DNA of 64,000 nucleotides, taken from positions 78,569 to 142,568 of the forward strand of contig WGNK01000041.1 of assembly GCA_016124535.1 (NCBI GenBank), read 5' to 3'. Shown one piece after another: positions 43,498-51,612 of the stretch. The translations under genes were made by a program, and so were the position numbers. Positions within the stretch are counted from its first letter, which is position 1. Every line of letters starts with the position of its first letter. The stretch comes from Azospirillum sp. (GTDB lineage Bacteria; Pseudomonadota; Alphaproteobacteria; Azospirillales; Azospirillaceae). The notes beneath the pieces were generated by a model, which worked only from the letters and a program-made list of their open reading frames with translations, made no database searches and was not told where the DNA came from.

Positions 43498-44364
43498 TTA
43501 ACCGACCAAGCGGCGCAAGGTGCGATCGATCCCGCCCAGATAGGACGCGCCGAACAGCCGGAGATGAACCAGCAGCGGGTAGAGGTTGTAGAGGTCCCGC
43601 CGAACCTCGAAAAAGCCCGGACGGAGCGGCCGGTGCTCCTGATAGCGGCGGAAGAAGCTGTCGCCGAAGCTGCCGAACAGGGTGGTAAAGGCCAGTTCGA
43701 TCTCGGGATCGGCGCAGTAAATCGCCGGGTCGATCAGCGCCGCGATGGTGCCGTCGCGAACCAGGATATTGCCGCTCCACAGGTCGCCGTGGATCAGGGC
43801 CGGCGGCCCCGGCACGCCGATGAATTCGTCCAGACGCGCCGCCAGAGCTTCGATCCGGGTCATCCGGGCAAGGTCCAGGCGACGCTCCTCAAACGCGCGC
43901 CGGGCCATCGCCAGCAGCCGATGATCCCGAAAAAACACGATCCAATCGTCGTGGCGCGGGTTGGCTTGGCCGAGCGGCCCGATCAGGGTATCGCGCTCCA
44001 GACCATACCGGTCGGCCGGCCGGGCGTGGAGTTCGGCCAGCAGATCGGCGGCCTGAATTTCGCTGCGGGCGTCGAGACCACCGGACGTCTCGACGAAATC
44101 CATCACCAGCAGTGCCGCTTCGGCGAGGTGGACCCGCGGCAGCGGCAGGCAGGACCGCCGGGCCAGCGTCTCCAGCATCCAGCCTTCGAGGTCGAGCCGC
44201 GCCCCCGGACGGCCGCGCTTGGCCACCACCCGCCGCCCGTCCGCCAGGTCGTGAACGGTGAGCCAGGTGGTATTGCCCTGGGCCAGCGGACGGGTCGCCG
44301 CGACCGCCGAGCCGGTCGCGGCGGCGATCGCGCCGGCAAGCCCCGGTTCGGCCGGCATCATCAC
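43498..44364 (-). CDS. Fructosamine/ribulosamine-3-kinase family protein
   Basis: A 288-aa kinase of the fructosamine-kinase family (APH-like fold). The nucleotide region has GNTTWLTVHDLADGRRVVAKRG, and the catalytic loop is LIHGDLWSGNIL (near residue 195) followed by ALIDPAIYCADPEIELAF. Such kinases phosphorylate ketoamines on glycated proteins, leading to their removal. GTG 44364 or ATG 44361 overlaps the phosphatase stop. Pairing with a low-molecular-weight phosphatase is a known arrangement for protein deglycation. Confidence 0.88.
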   Translation of the reverse strand: MMMPAEPGLAGAIAAATGSAVAATRPLAQGNTTWLTVHDLADGRRVVAKRGRPGARLDLEGWMLETLARRSCLPLPRVHLAEAALLVMDFVETSGGLDARSEIQAADLLAELHARPADRYGLERDTLIGPLGQANPRHDDWIVFFRDHRLLAMARRAFEERRLDLARMTRIEALAARLDEFIGVPGPPALIHGDLWSGNILVRDGTIAALIDPAIYCADPEIELAFTTLFGSFGDSFFRRYQEHRPLRPGFFEVRRDLYNLYPLLVHLRLFGASYLGGIDRTLRRLVG

Positions 44365-44834
44365 CGCAGCCCACCTTGAAGCGCCGCCAGCAGGCCGCGT
44401 GCCCCGGCCTCGGCGAGGTCGAGGACCTGTTCGAAGCCGTCTCGCCCGCCGTAATAGGGGTCGGGCACCTCGCTGAAGCCCAGTTCCGGGGCATAGTCAA
44501 GGAACAGCCCGACCCGGTCCTGCCGGCCAGCAGGCGCCAGCCGCAGCAGTTCCCGACGGTGGCCGCGATCCATTGCCAGCAGCAGGTCGAAGCGATCAAA
44601 ATCCTGTCGTGTTACCTGGCGGGCGCGCTGGCCTGCGATGTCGTAACCGCGGGCCGCGGCGGCGGCGACCGAGCGCGGGTCGGGCGGCTCACCGATATGG
44701 TAGCCGAAGGTCCCGGCGGAATCGGCGGCGATGCGCCCGTCCAACCCGGCCACCGTGACGACATCGCGGAATACTCCCTCGACCGTGGGCGAACGGCAGA
44801 TATTGCCGGTGCAGACGAACAGGATACGAACCAT
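44361..44834 (-). CDS. Low-molecular-weight phosphatase (LMW-PTP fold)
   Basis: A 157-aa LMW-PTP. The N-terminal P-loop is ILFVCTGNICRSPTVEG (Cys8, Arg14), and the aspartate acid region is VPDPYYGGRDGFEQVLDL. Although named tyrosine phosphatases, bacterial LMW-PTPs next to fructosamine-kinase genes have been shown to act as ribulosamine-5-phosphate phosphatases. That role fits better here, since the kinase follows with overlapping codons. Confidence 0.92.
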   Translation of the reverse strand: MVRILFVCTGNICRSPTVEGVFRDVVTVAGLDGRIAADSAGTFGYHIGEPPDPRSVAAAAARGYDIAGQRARQVTRQDFDRFDLLLAMDRGHRRELLRLAPAGRQDRVGLFLDYAPELGFSEVPDPYYGGRDGFEQVLDLAEAGARGLLAALQGGLR

Positions 44835-45014
44835 GGTGGCCGCCCTCTTTTGATCCAGATCCGGTATGGCCGCGGACGCACCGACCGGGCGGCCACAGTT
44901 GTGGAAAGATTTCCCGCTCCCGGTGTTAGCGCAGATGTCTAACCCTTGCCAGCTTCGGGCGCCGCGGCTACGGTGCCGCGCGTCAGCGGGGAGCCGACGG
45001 GAGCCAAAGCCGCC

Positions 45015-45296
45015 ATGCAGTCTCTTTATATCCTGATTGACACCGTCCTCGGGCTCTACGCCTGGCTGGTCATCGCCTCGGCGATCGTCAGCTGGTTGAT
45101 CGCGTTCAATGTCTTCAACACCCGCAATCCGGCGGTTTATGCGGTAGGCGATTTTCTCTATCGGGTGACCGAACCGGCGCTCCGGCCACTGCGGCGCTGG
45201 ATTCCCAATCTCGGCGGCATCGACCTCACGCCGGTGATCTTGCTGCTGTTGATCTTCTTCGTGCGCAATCTGCTCGCCGAATATTGGCCGCGCTGA
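45015..45296 (+). CDS. yggT: YggT-family membrane protein
   Basis: A 93-aa YggT protein with two membrane spans (ILIDTVLGLYAWLVIASAIV and TPVILLLLIFFVRNLL) and the family motif between them (VYAVGDFLYRVTEPALRPLRRWIP). The role is linked to membrane or osmotic functions but is not settled. It is the first gene of yggT-yggU-folD-corA. Confidence 0.93.
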   Translation: MQSLYILIDTVLGLYAWLVIASAIVSWLIAFNVFNTRNPAVYAVGDFLYRVTEPALRPLRRWIPNLGGIDLTPVILLLLIFFVRNLLAEYWPR

Positions 45297-45655
45297 GTTT
45301 GCCGGCGAATCCGGCCGGTCTGCCGCTCACAACGGTCGCAGACGGGGTCCGAGTGGCATTGAGGGTGACCCCCCGCGCCGGTCGTAACGCCATCACCGGA
45401 TTGGCTCTGACCGCCGATGGTGGCGTCGTGCTCAAAGTCGCAGTCACCGCGGCACCGGAGGGCGGGCGCGCCAACGACGCCGTGATCAAGCTGCTCGCCA
45501 AGGCTTGGTCGTTGCCGAAATCGGCTCTCTCGATCATCGTCGGTACCGCCGACCGCAATAAGTTACTCCACATCGCCGGCGCTCCCGACGAGCTCACGCG
45601 GCGATTGACCGACCGGCTCCGCAGCGAGCGGCAAGACCAGAGGACCGGGCCATGA
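45284..45655 (+). CDS. DUF167/YggU-family protein
   Basis: A protein of up to 123 aa of the YggU (DUF167) family. The core is VALRVTPRAGRNAITGL and the signature AAPEGGRANDAVIKLLAKAW. Function unknown. A TTG at 45284 overlaps yggT. A second TTG at 45299 lies just after it. The end overlaps the folD start (ATGA). Confidence 0.85.
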   Translation: MAALSLPANPAGLPLTTVADGVRVALRVTPRAGRNAITGLALTADGGVVLKVAVTAAPEGGRANDAVIKLLAKAWSLPKSALSIIVGTADRNKLLHIAGAPDELTRRLTDRLRSERQDQRTGP

Positions 45656-46551
45656 CCGACGCCACCGTAATCGACGGCAAAGCCTTCGCCCTGGGCCTGC
45701 GCCAGCGGGTTGCGGCCGGGGCTGCCGAGTTGAAGGCCGAGACCGGGGTGGTGCCCGGCCTGGCGGTGGTGCTGGTCGGCGACGACCCGGCCAGCTGGAT
45801 CTATGTCCGCAACAAGGGCAACGCCGCGACCACCGCGGGCATGCGCTCGTTCGATCATCGCTTCGGCGCCGATACCGACCAGGCAACGCTGCTCTCGCTG
45901 ATCGACCGCCTCAACCGGGATCCCCTGATCCACGGCATCCTGGTCCAACTGCCCCTGCCCGCCCATATCGACGCCGAGGCGGTGATCGAGGCGATCGACC
46001 CGGCCAAGGATGTCGACGGCTTCCACCCGATCAATGTCGGCCGACTCGGGATCGGTCTGCCGCTGCTCGCGCCATGTACGCCACTCGGCTGTCTGATGCT
46101 GTTGCGCCACTATGCCGGGTCTTTGGCCGGTCGCAAGGCGCTGGTACTCGGCCGATCAAACATCGTCGGCCGGCCGATGGCGCAATTGCTGCTCGGCGCC
46201 GATTGCACGGTGACCATCGCCCATTCGCGCACCCGCGACCTGATCGAGACCTGCCGCGAGGCCGATATCCTGGTCGCTGCAGTCGGACGGCCCGAGATGA
46301 TAAGGGGCGACTGGATCAAGCCGGGGGCGGTGGTGATCGATGTCGGAATCAACCGCATCGCGGGCGCCGAGCCGGGCAAGACCCGACTGGTCGGCGATGT
46401 CCACTATGCCGAGGCGGCCCAGGTTGCGGCGGCGGTGACACCGGTGCCGGGCGGGGTCGGTCCGATGACCATAGCGTGCCTGCTGCTCAACACGCTGGCC
46501 GCGGCGTGCCGGGGGGCGGGCTTGCCGCCGCCGCCGGAGGCCCGGCCATGA
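45652..46551 (+). CDS. folD: Methylenetetrahydrofolate dehydrogenase/cyclohydrolase
   Basis: A 299-aa bifunctional FolD. It has SWIYVRNKGNAATTAGM with the catalytic Lys region, HGILVQLPLPAHIDAEAVIE, KDVDGFHPINVGRLGIG, the NADP motif VLGRSNIVGRPMAQLLL and the C-terminal TPVPGGVGPMTIACLL. It interconverts 5,10-methylene- and 10-formyl-tetrahydrofolate. Its stop overlaps the corA start. Confidence 0.96.
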   Translation: MTDATVIDGKAFALGLRQRVAAGAAELKAETGVVPGLAVVLVGDDPASWIYVRNKGNAATTAGMRSFDHRFGADTDQATLLSLIDRLNRDPLIHGILVQLPLPAHIDAEAVIEAIDPAKDVDGFHPINVGRLGIGLPLLAPCTPLGCLMLLRHYAGSLAGRKALVLGRSNIVGRPMAQLLLGADCTVTIAHSRTRDLIETCREADILVAAVGRPEMIRGDWIKPGAVVIDVGINRIAGAEPGKTRLVGDVHYAEAAQVAAAVTPVPGGVGPMTIACLLLNTLAAACRGAGLPPPPEARP

Positions 46552-47537
46552 TCAAGGTCTTTTCCCGTCTCGACGGCCGGGTGATCGAACAGCCGCTGGC
46601 GATCGGCGATCCGCTGCCGCCGGGCACGGTGTGGATCGATCTGCTGCGGCCGGCGGAAGGCGAGCGCGCCCATGTCGCCGCCTGTCTCGGCATCGATCTG
46701 CCGACCCGCGAGGAGATGAAGGAGATCGAGGCGTCGAGCCAGCTCTATCTGGAGGGAGACGGCATCTTCCTGACCACGCCGGTGATCTCGCGGGTCGACT
46801 CGCCCCATCCCGAGCCCGGCGAGTTGACCTTCGTCCTGACGCCCCGCCACCTGATCACCATGCGCTACGCCGATCCGCGCTCGGTCACCGCCTTTGCCAT
46901 GCGCCTGTCGCGCCAGCCGGAGGCGCTGACCAGCGCCCAGGACGCTCTGCTCGGCCTGCTCGATGCCGTGGTCGATCGCACCGCCGACGTGCTGGAACTG
47001 ATCGGCGCCCGAATCGACGGGTTGTCGGCGCGGGTGTTCGTGGGCGGCCCCGACGACCCCTCCGACCAGGCCGCCCCCGACAGCCGGGACCTGCGCGACG
47101 TGATGAGCGGCATCGGCCGGGCCGGTGACCTCAACCACAAGGTCAGAGCCAGCCTGGCCGGGCTCGATCGCCTGGTGGTGTTCCTGACCGCACAGGCCGC
47201 CACCCGCCTGACCAAGGATCAGAAGGCAACGCTCAAAACTCTGGCGCGCGACTTGCGCTCGCTCAGCGAACAGGCCAATTTCCTGTCGCATGAAGCCAAT
47301 TTCCTGCTCGACGCCACGCTCGGCCTGATCAATATCGAACAGAACACCATCATCAAGATTTTTTCGGTCGCAGCGACCGCCTTCCTGCCGCCGACCCTGA
47401 TCGCCAGCATCTACGGCATGAATTTCCACCACTTGCCGGAACTCGACTGGACCTTCGGCTATCCCCTGGCGCTGTTGGCGATGCTGCTCTCGGCGGTGCT
47501 GCCGATCTGGTATTTCCGCCATAAGGGTTGGCTATAA
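46548..47537 (+). CDS. corA: CorA-family divalent metal transporter
   Basis: A 329-aa CorA-type channel. It has a large soluble N-terminal domain, a long stalk helix (KDQKATLKTLARDLRSLSEQ) and two C-terminal membrane spans flanking the signature YGMNF. It imports Mg2+ or transports other divalent cations. The ZntB/CorA distinction cannot be made here. The ATG overlaps the folD stop. Confidence 0.93.
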   Translation: MIKVFSRLDGRVIEQPLAIGDPLPPGTVWIDLLRPAEGERAHVAACLGIDLPTREEMKEIEASSQLYLEGDGIFLTTPVISRVDSPHPEPGELTFVLTPRHLITMRYADPRSVTAFAMRLSRQPEALTSAQDALLGLLDAVVDRTADVLELIGARIDGLSARVFVGGPDDPSDQAAPDSRDLRDVMSGIGRAGDLNHKVRASLAGLDRLVVFLTAQAATRLTKDQKATLKTLARDLRSLSEQANFLSHEANFLLDATLGLINIEQNTIIKIFSVAATAFLPPTLIASIYGMNFHHLPELDWTFGYPLALLAMLLSAVLPIWYFRHKGWL

Positions 47538-47663
47538 GCGGCGGCGGTGCGGCGGTGCCGGGGGATGCCGGTGTTTACCGCCGGATTTCTCGTTCCCTCC
47601 GACGATAATTTGTGGCATCCCTGATCTGGCTTTTGGATTGGCAGAAAACTACCAGATATTGCG

Positions 47664-49532
47664 ATGACCTCTGGTTTGGCGAACGCCGATGCGGCGTGCG
47701 GCGAGGCTCGGGCGGTGCTGCGCCGGGTGTTCGGGTTTGAGCAATTCCGCGGCGACCAGGCGGCGGTGATCCAGCATGTCATCGCCGGTGGCGACGCCCT
47801 GGTGCTGATGCCGACCGGCGGCGGCAAGTCCTTGTGTTACCAGATCCCGGCGCTGGTACGGCCGGGGGTGGCGGTGGTGGTGTCGCCGCTGATCGCGCTG
47901 ATGCGCGACCAGGTCGACGCGCTACGCCAACTGGGCGTGCGGGCGGCCTATCTCAACTCGACGGTGGAGTGGCGCGACGCGCTGGAGATCGAACGCGCGG
48001 TCGAGAACGGCGATCTCGACCTGGTCTATGTCGCGCCGGAGCGGCTGGTCACGCCGCGTTTCCGCGACCTGATCGAGCGTTCGAAGATCGCGTTGTTCGC
48101 GCTCGACGAGGCCCATTGCGTCTCCCAATGGGGCCACGACTTCCGCCCGGAATATCTTCAGCTGGCGCTGCTCGGCCAACGCTGGCCGCACGTGCCGCGG
48201 CTGGCGCTGACCGCCACCGCCGACCGCCAGACCCGCGGCGACATCCTGGCCCAGCTCGGCCTGGAGCACGCGCGGGTCTTCGTGTCGAGCTTCGACCGGC
48301 CCAACATCAGCTATCGGGTGGTCGCCAAGGACAGAGCCAAGGAGCAGCTCTGGCGGTTCCTGGAGGAGGAGCACCCCGAAGACGCCGGCATCGTCTACTG
48401 CATGTCGCGCGCCAAGGTCGAAGACACCGCAAGCTGGTTGAGCAGCCGGGGGCGCGACGCCCTGCCTTACCATGCCGGGCTGCCGGCAGCGGTGCGCGAT
48501 GCCAACCAGGATCGCTTCATCAAGGGCGAGGGCGTGGTTGTGGTGGCAACCGTCGCCTTCGGCATGGGCATCGACAAGTCCAACGTCCGGTTCGTCGCCC
48601 ATCTCGACCTGCCCAAGAGCCTGGAGGGCTATTACCAGGAGACCGGTCGCGCCGGCCGCGATGGCTTGCCGGCCGATGCCTGGATGACCTACGGCATGCA
48701 GGATGTCGTGCTGATGCGCCAGTTGCTGGAAAGCTCCGACGCCCCCGAAGCCCACCGGCGTGCCGAGCGGACCAAGCTGGAAGCGCTGCTCGGCTATTGC
48801 GAGACGCCGGGCTGCCGGCGCCAGGCCCTGCTCGGCTATTTCGGCGAGCATCTGGCCGAACCTTGCGGCAACTGCGACACCTGCCAGTCCAAGGTCGATA
48901 CCTGGGACGGCTCGATCGCGGCGCAGAAGGCGTTGTCAGCGATATGGCGGACCGGCCAACGCTTCGGCGCCGGCCACCTGATCGATGTGCTCCTGGGCCA
49001 GAGCACAGAAAAAATCACCCGCTTCGGCCACGACCGCATCAAGACCTTCGGTGCCGGTGCCGAGCATGCCAAGAGCGAGTGGCAATCGATTTTTCGTCAA
49101 TTGATCGCACTCGGCCTGCTCGGGGTCGATCCCGAGACCCATGGCTTCCATTTGACCGAGGCGGCGACGCCGGTGCTCAGGGGCGAACGCAAACTGCAGC
49201 TGCGCCGCGATCCCGCCCAGACCACCCGCCGTGCCCTGGGTGGCGGACGGTCCCGCGCGGCCAAACCGTCGGGCGGCTCCGCTCTCCCGCCCGGTGGTTC
49301 CCCCGGTGCCGACGATCCGGTGTTATGGCAGGCCCTGAAGGCCCGCCGGCTCGAATTGGCCAAGGCCCAGGGCGTGCCGCCCTATGTCATCTTCCACGAC
49401 AGCACGCTGGCCGAGATGGCGCGCGCCCTGCCCCGCGACCTCGACGCCTTCGCCCGCCTGCCCGGCGTCGGCGCCCGCAAACTTGACCGCTATGGCGATG
49501 CGTTCCTGGCGGTGATCCGGGACCAAAGTTAG
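47664..49532 (+). CDS. recQ: ATP-dependent DNA helicase RecQ
   Basis: A 622-aa RecQ helicase. The N-terminal Q motif FGFEQFRGDQAAVIQHVI precedes Walker A (PTGGGKSLCYQIPAL), DEAHCVSQWGHDFRPEY (motif II and aromatic loop), and the motif VI region QETGRAGRDGLPADAW. The Zn cysteines are in CETPGCRRQALLGYFGEH and CGNCDTC. RQC and HRDC domains follow (LDAFARLPGVGARKLDRYG). Full length and intact. Confidence 0.96.
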   Translation: MTSGLANADAACGEARAVLRRVFGFEQFRGDQAAVIQHVIAGGDALVLMPTGGGKSLCYQIPALVRPGVAVVVSPLIALMRDQVDALRQLGVRAAYLNSTVEWRDALEIERAVENGDLDLVYVAPERLVTPRFRDLIERSKIALFALDEAHCVSQWGHDFRPEYLQLALLGQRWPHVPRLALTATADRQTRGDILAQLGLEHARVFVSSFDRPNISYRVVAKDRAKEQLWRFLEEEHPEDAGIVYCMSRAKVEDTASWLSSRGRDALPYHAGLPAAVRDANQDRFIKGEGVVVVATVAFGMGIDKSNVRFVAHLDLPKSLEGYYQETGRAGRDGLPADAWMTYGMQDVVLMRQLLESSDAPEAHRRAERTKLEALLGYCETPGCRRQALLGYFGEHLAEPCGNCDTCQSKVDTWDGSIAAQKALSAIWRTGQRFGAGHLIDVLLGQSTEKITRFGHDRIKTFGAGAEHAKSEWQSIFRQLIALGLLGVDPETHGFHLTEAATPVLRGERKLQLRRDPAQTTRRALGGGRSRAAKPSGGSALPPGGSPGADDPVLWQALKARRLELAKAQGVPPYVIFHDSTLAEMARALPRDLDAFARLPGVGARKLDRYGDAFLAVIRDQS

Positions 49533-49533
49533 G

Positions 49534-49569
49534 TGAACTGCATTTATCTTATAAAATCAATGTAGTTCA
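49534..49569. other. Inverted repeat spanning the convergent recQ/ccrM ends
   Basis: TGAACTGCATT (49534-49544) and AATGTAGTTCA (49559-49569) form an 11-bp stem with one G-T-type mismatch and a 14-base AT-rich loop. It contains the ccrM stop codon and starts 2 bases after the recQ stop. It could serve as a shared 3' end. No T-tract follows. Confidence 0.5.
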
Positions 49570-50678
49570 GAGCGGATCTTCTCACGCAGCATATCGATTG
49601 GCAAGGGACCGCCGTCGGCGTCGAAATGCCAGAAGGTCCAGCCGTTGCACGCGGGCAGCCCCTGGACTGCGGCGCCGACCTGGTGGATCGAACCCTTGTG
49701 GTCGCCCAGATGGTTGGCGGCAACCAGCGTGCCGTCGGCACGCACCCGCGCGGTGTGACGGCGGCGGGCATCAAACAGCACCGAACCAGGCCGCAACAGC
49801 CCCCGCTCGACCACCCAGCCGAACGGGATGCGCGGCGCCTGGCGCTTCAGCTTGGCGTCGAGCAGATCGAGATCATCGACGGTTTCGACCTCGGCGATCC
49901 GACGTTCGGCGCTGGCGGCATAATGCGGATCCCGCTCGATGCCGATCCAGCCACGCCCCAGACGCTTGGCCGCAGCCCCGGTGGTGCCGGTGCCGAAGAA
50001 CGGATCCAATACGGTATCTCCTGAGCGGGTTGCGGCGAGAATGACGCGGTAGAGCAGCGCTTCCGGCTTCTGGGTCGGGTGCAGCTTGCGCCCCTCGACG
50101 TCGCGCAGACGCTCCGGACCGGTGCAGATCGGCAGCAGCCAGTCGCTGCGCATCTGCAGGTCCTCATTAAGGTTCTTCATCGCATCGTAGTTGAACTGAT
50201 AGCGGGCATCCTTGCTCTTGGCCGCCCAGATCAGTGTTTCATGGGCATTGGTAAACCGGGTGCCGCGGAAGTTGGGCATCGGGTTGGTCTTGCGCCAGAC
50301 GATGTCGTTGAGGATCCAAAAGCCAAGGTCCTGCAGGATCGCGCCCAAGCGAAAAATATTGTGGTAGGAGCCGATCACCCAGATCGAGCCATCGTCTTTA
50401 AGGACATCACGGCAGGCCGCCAGCCAGTCGCGGCAGAACCGGTCATAGGCGGCAAAATCGGCGAACTTGTCCCAGTCATCCTCGACCCCGTCGACCCGGG
50501 TCTGGTTCGGCCGCAGCAACTCGCCACCGAGCTGCAGGTTGTAAGGCGGATCGGCGAACACCAGGTCAACCGATTTCCGGGGAAGCCCCTGAAGCAGGGG
50601 CACGCAATCGCCCACCAGCACGCGGCCATCGAACGACCGGGTCTCGAGGAGGGGCTTCTGGGGAGTCGCTCGGGTCAT
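49557..50678 (-). CDS. ccrM: Cell-cycle DNA adenine methyltransferase (GANTC)
   Basis: A 373-aa CcrM. It has the beta-class order of motif IV (LVFADPPYNLQLGG, residues 40-53) before motif I (DPFFGTGTTGAAAKRLGR). It also has DWDKFADFAAYDRFCRDWL and the C-terminal CcrM-specific domain (GSIHQVGAAVQGLPACNGWTFWHF). It methylates the adenine of GANTC once per cell cycle. The ATG at 50678 is preferred. An extension to 50729 would run through the GATTC site at 50702. It follows rnhB on the same strand, and three GANTC sites lie in the spacer. Confidence 0.96.
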   Translation of the reverse strand: MTRATPQKPLLETRSFDGRVLVGDCVPLLQGLPRKSVDLVFADPPYNLQLGGELLRPNQTRVDGVEDDWDKFADFAAYDRFCRDWLAACRDVLKDDGSIWVIGSYHNIFRLGAILQDLGFWILNDIVWRKTNPMPNFRGTRFTNAHETLIWAAKSKDARYQFNYDAMKNLNEDLQMRSDWLLPICTGPERLRDVEGRKLHPTQKPEALLYRVILAATRSGDTVLDPFFGTGTTGAAAKRLGRGWIGIERDPHYAASAERRIAEVETVDDLDLLDAKLKRQAPRIPFGWVVERGLLRPGSVLFDARRRHTARVRADGTLVAANHLGDHKGSIHQVGAAVQGLPACNGWTFWHFDADGGPLPIDMLREKIRSELH

Positions 50679-50701
50679 AGCGGCACCATCGGTTCCAAAC
50701 C

Positions 50702-50743
50702 GATTCGGGTCAATAAGCAATCGCAGCAAGAATCTTTAGAGTC
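50702..50743 (-). promoter_or_regulatory. Cluster of three GANTC sites upstream of ccrM
   Basis: GATTC at 50702-50706, GAATC at 50730-50734 and GAGTC at 50739-50743 lie 24 to 61 bases before the ccrM start, the last overlapping the rnhB stop. CcrM methylates GANTC, and in Caulobacter sites in the ccrM promoter allow methylation-dependent control through GcrA/CtrA. Feedback control is inferred. Confidence 0.6.
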
Positions 50744-51395
50744 AGCGTCTTATAGCTAGTTGTTGAGATACTGGTGCAAAGCCGCAACGATGGTGCGTCG
50801 TCACCCCGTAGCGCTTGAGGGCATCACGGTGTTCGCGGGTCGGATAGCCGGCATTATGGTCCCAACCATAGCGGGGAAACTCCAAGGCCAGGCTGCGCAT
50901 GATTCGGTCGCGAGCAACCTTGGCGACGATCGAGGCGGCGGCGATCGACAGCGACACCCGGTCGCCGTGAATGACCGGGGTCACCCGCCCCGGCATGGGC
51001 GGTGCGAAGCGGCCATCGACCAGGACCTGGTCGGGAACCACGCCGAGATCGGCAACCGCCCGCTGCATCGCCAGCAATGACGCCTGCAGGATATTGAGCC
51101 GGTCGATCTCCTCAACCGTCGCCGCACCGATGCCAATCTGTGCAATCTCGCGCAGCGCCGGTTCGATCCGCTCGCGGGCGGCGCGGCTCAGCCGTTTGCT
51201 GTCGTCGATGACCCGGACCAGATCCTCGGATAGATCCGGCGGCAAAATCACCGCCCCGGCCAGCACCGGCCCGGCCAAGGGTCCTCGACCGACCTCGTCG
51301 ACCCCGCAAATCAGCACGCCCTCCCCCCGTCCCGCAGCGGTTTCCCAGGCGAAATCCGGGCGGATGCGGGGAACGGCGGGTCGCGACATGGTCAT
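50742..51395 (-). CDS. rnhB: Ribonuclease HII
   Basis: An RNase HII of about 217 aa with GVDEVGRGPLAGPV (catalytic Asp-Glu), DDSKRLSRAARE, ILVDGRF-like VLVDGRFAPP and SIAAASIVAKVARDRIM (catalytic Asp). It removes ribonucleotides from DNA. ATG 51395 or 51389. Longer upstream extensions lack conserved sequence. rnhB followed by ccrM is a conserved alphaproteobacterial pair. Confidence 0.93.
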   Translation of the reverse strand: MTMSRPAVPRIRPDFAWETAAGRGEGVLICGVDEVGRGPLAGPVLAGAVILPPDLSEDLVRVIDDSKRLSRAARERIEPALREIAQIGIGAATVEEIDRLNILQASLLAMQRAVADLGVVPDQVLVDGRFAPPMPGRVTPVIHGDRVSLSIAAASIVAKVARDRIMRSLALEFPRYGWDHNAGYPTREHRDALKRYGVTTHHRCGFAPVSQQLAIRR

Positions 51396-51612
51396 ACATC
51401 TCGGACAATCTGGCGTGCCCGGCCGGGCGCGGGCTTTGGCGGGTTCGGCGGCGTGGACGGCCACAGAAACGGAACATTTTCTCACCGCTCGGAGGGGCAG
51501 TGTCAAGGAAGGCCGACAATGCGGCCGTTCCGATGCCGGTGGCGAGCCGCCGCCATTGCGTCGCGGCGTCGTGCGCCCTATGGTCCGGCCGACTTTGGAG
51601 TCCTAGCGTCCG

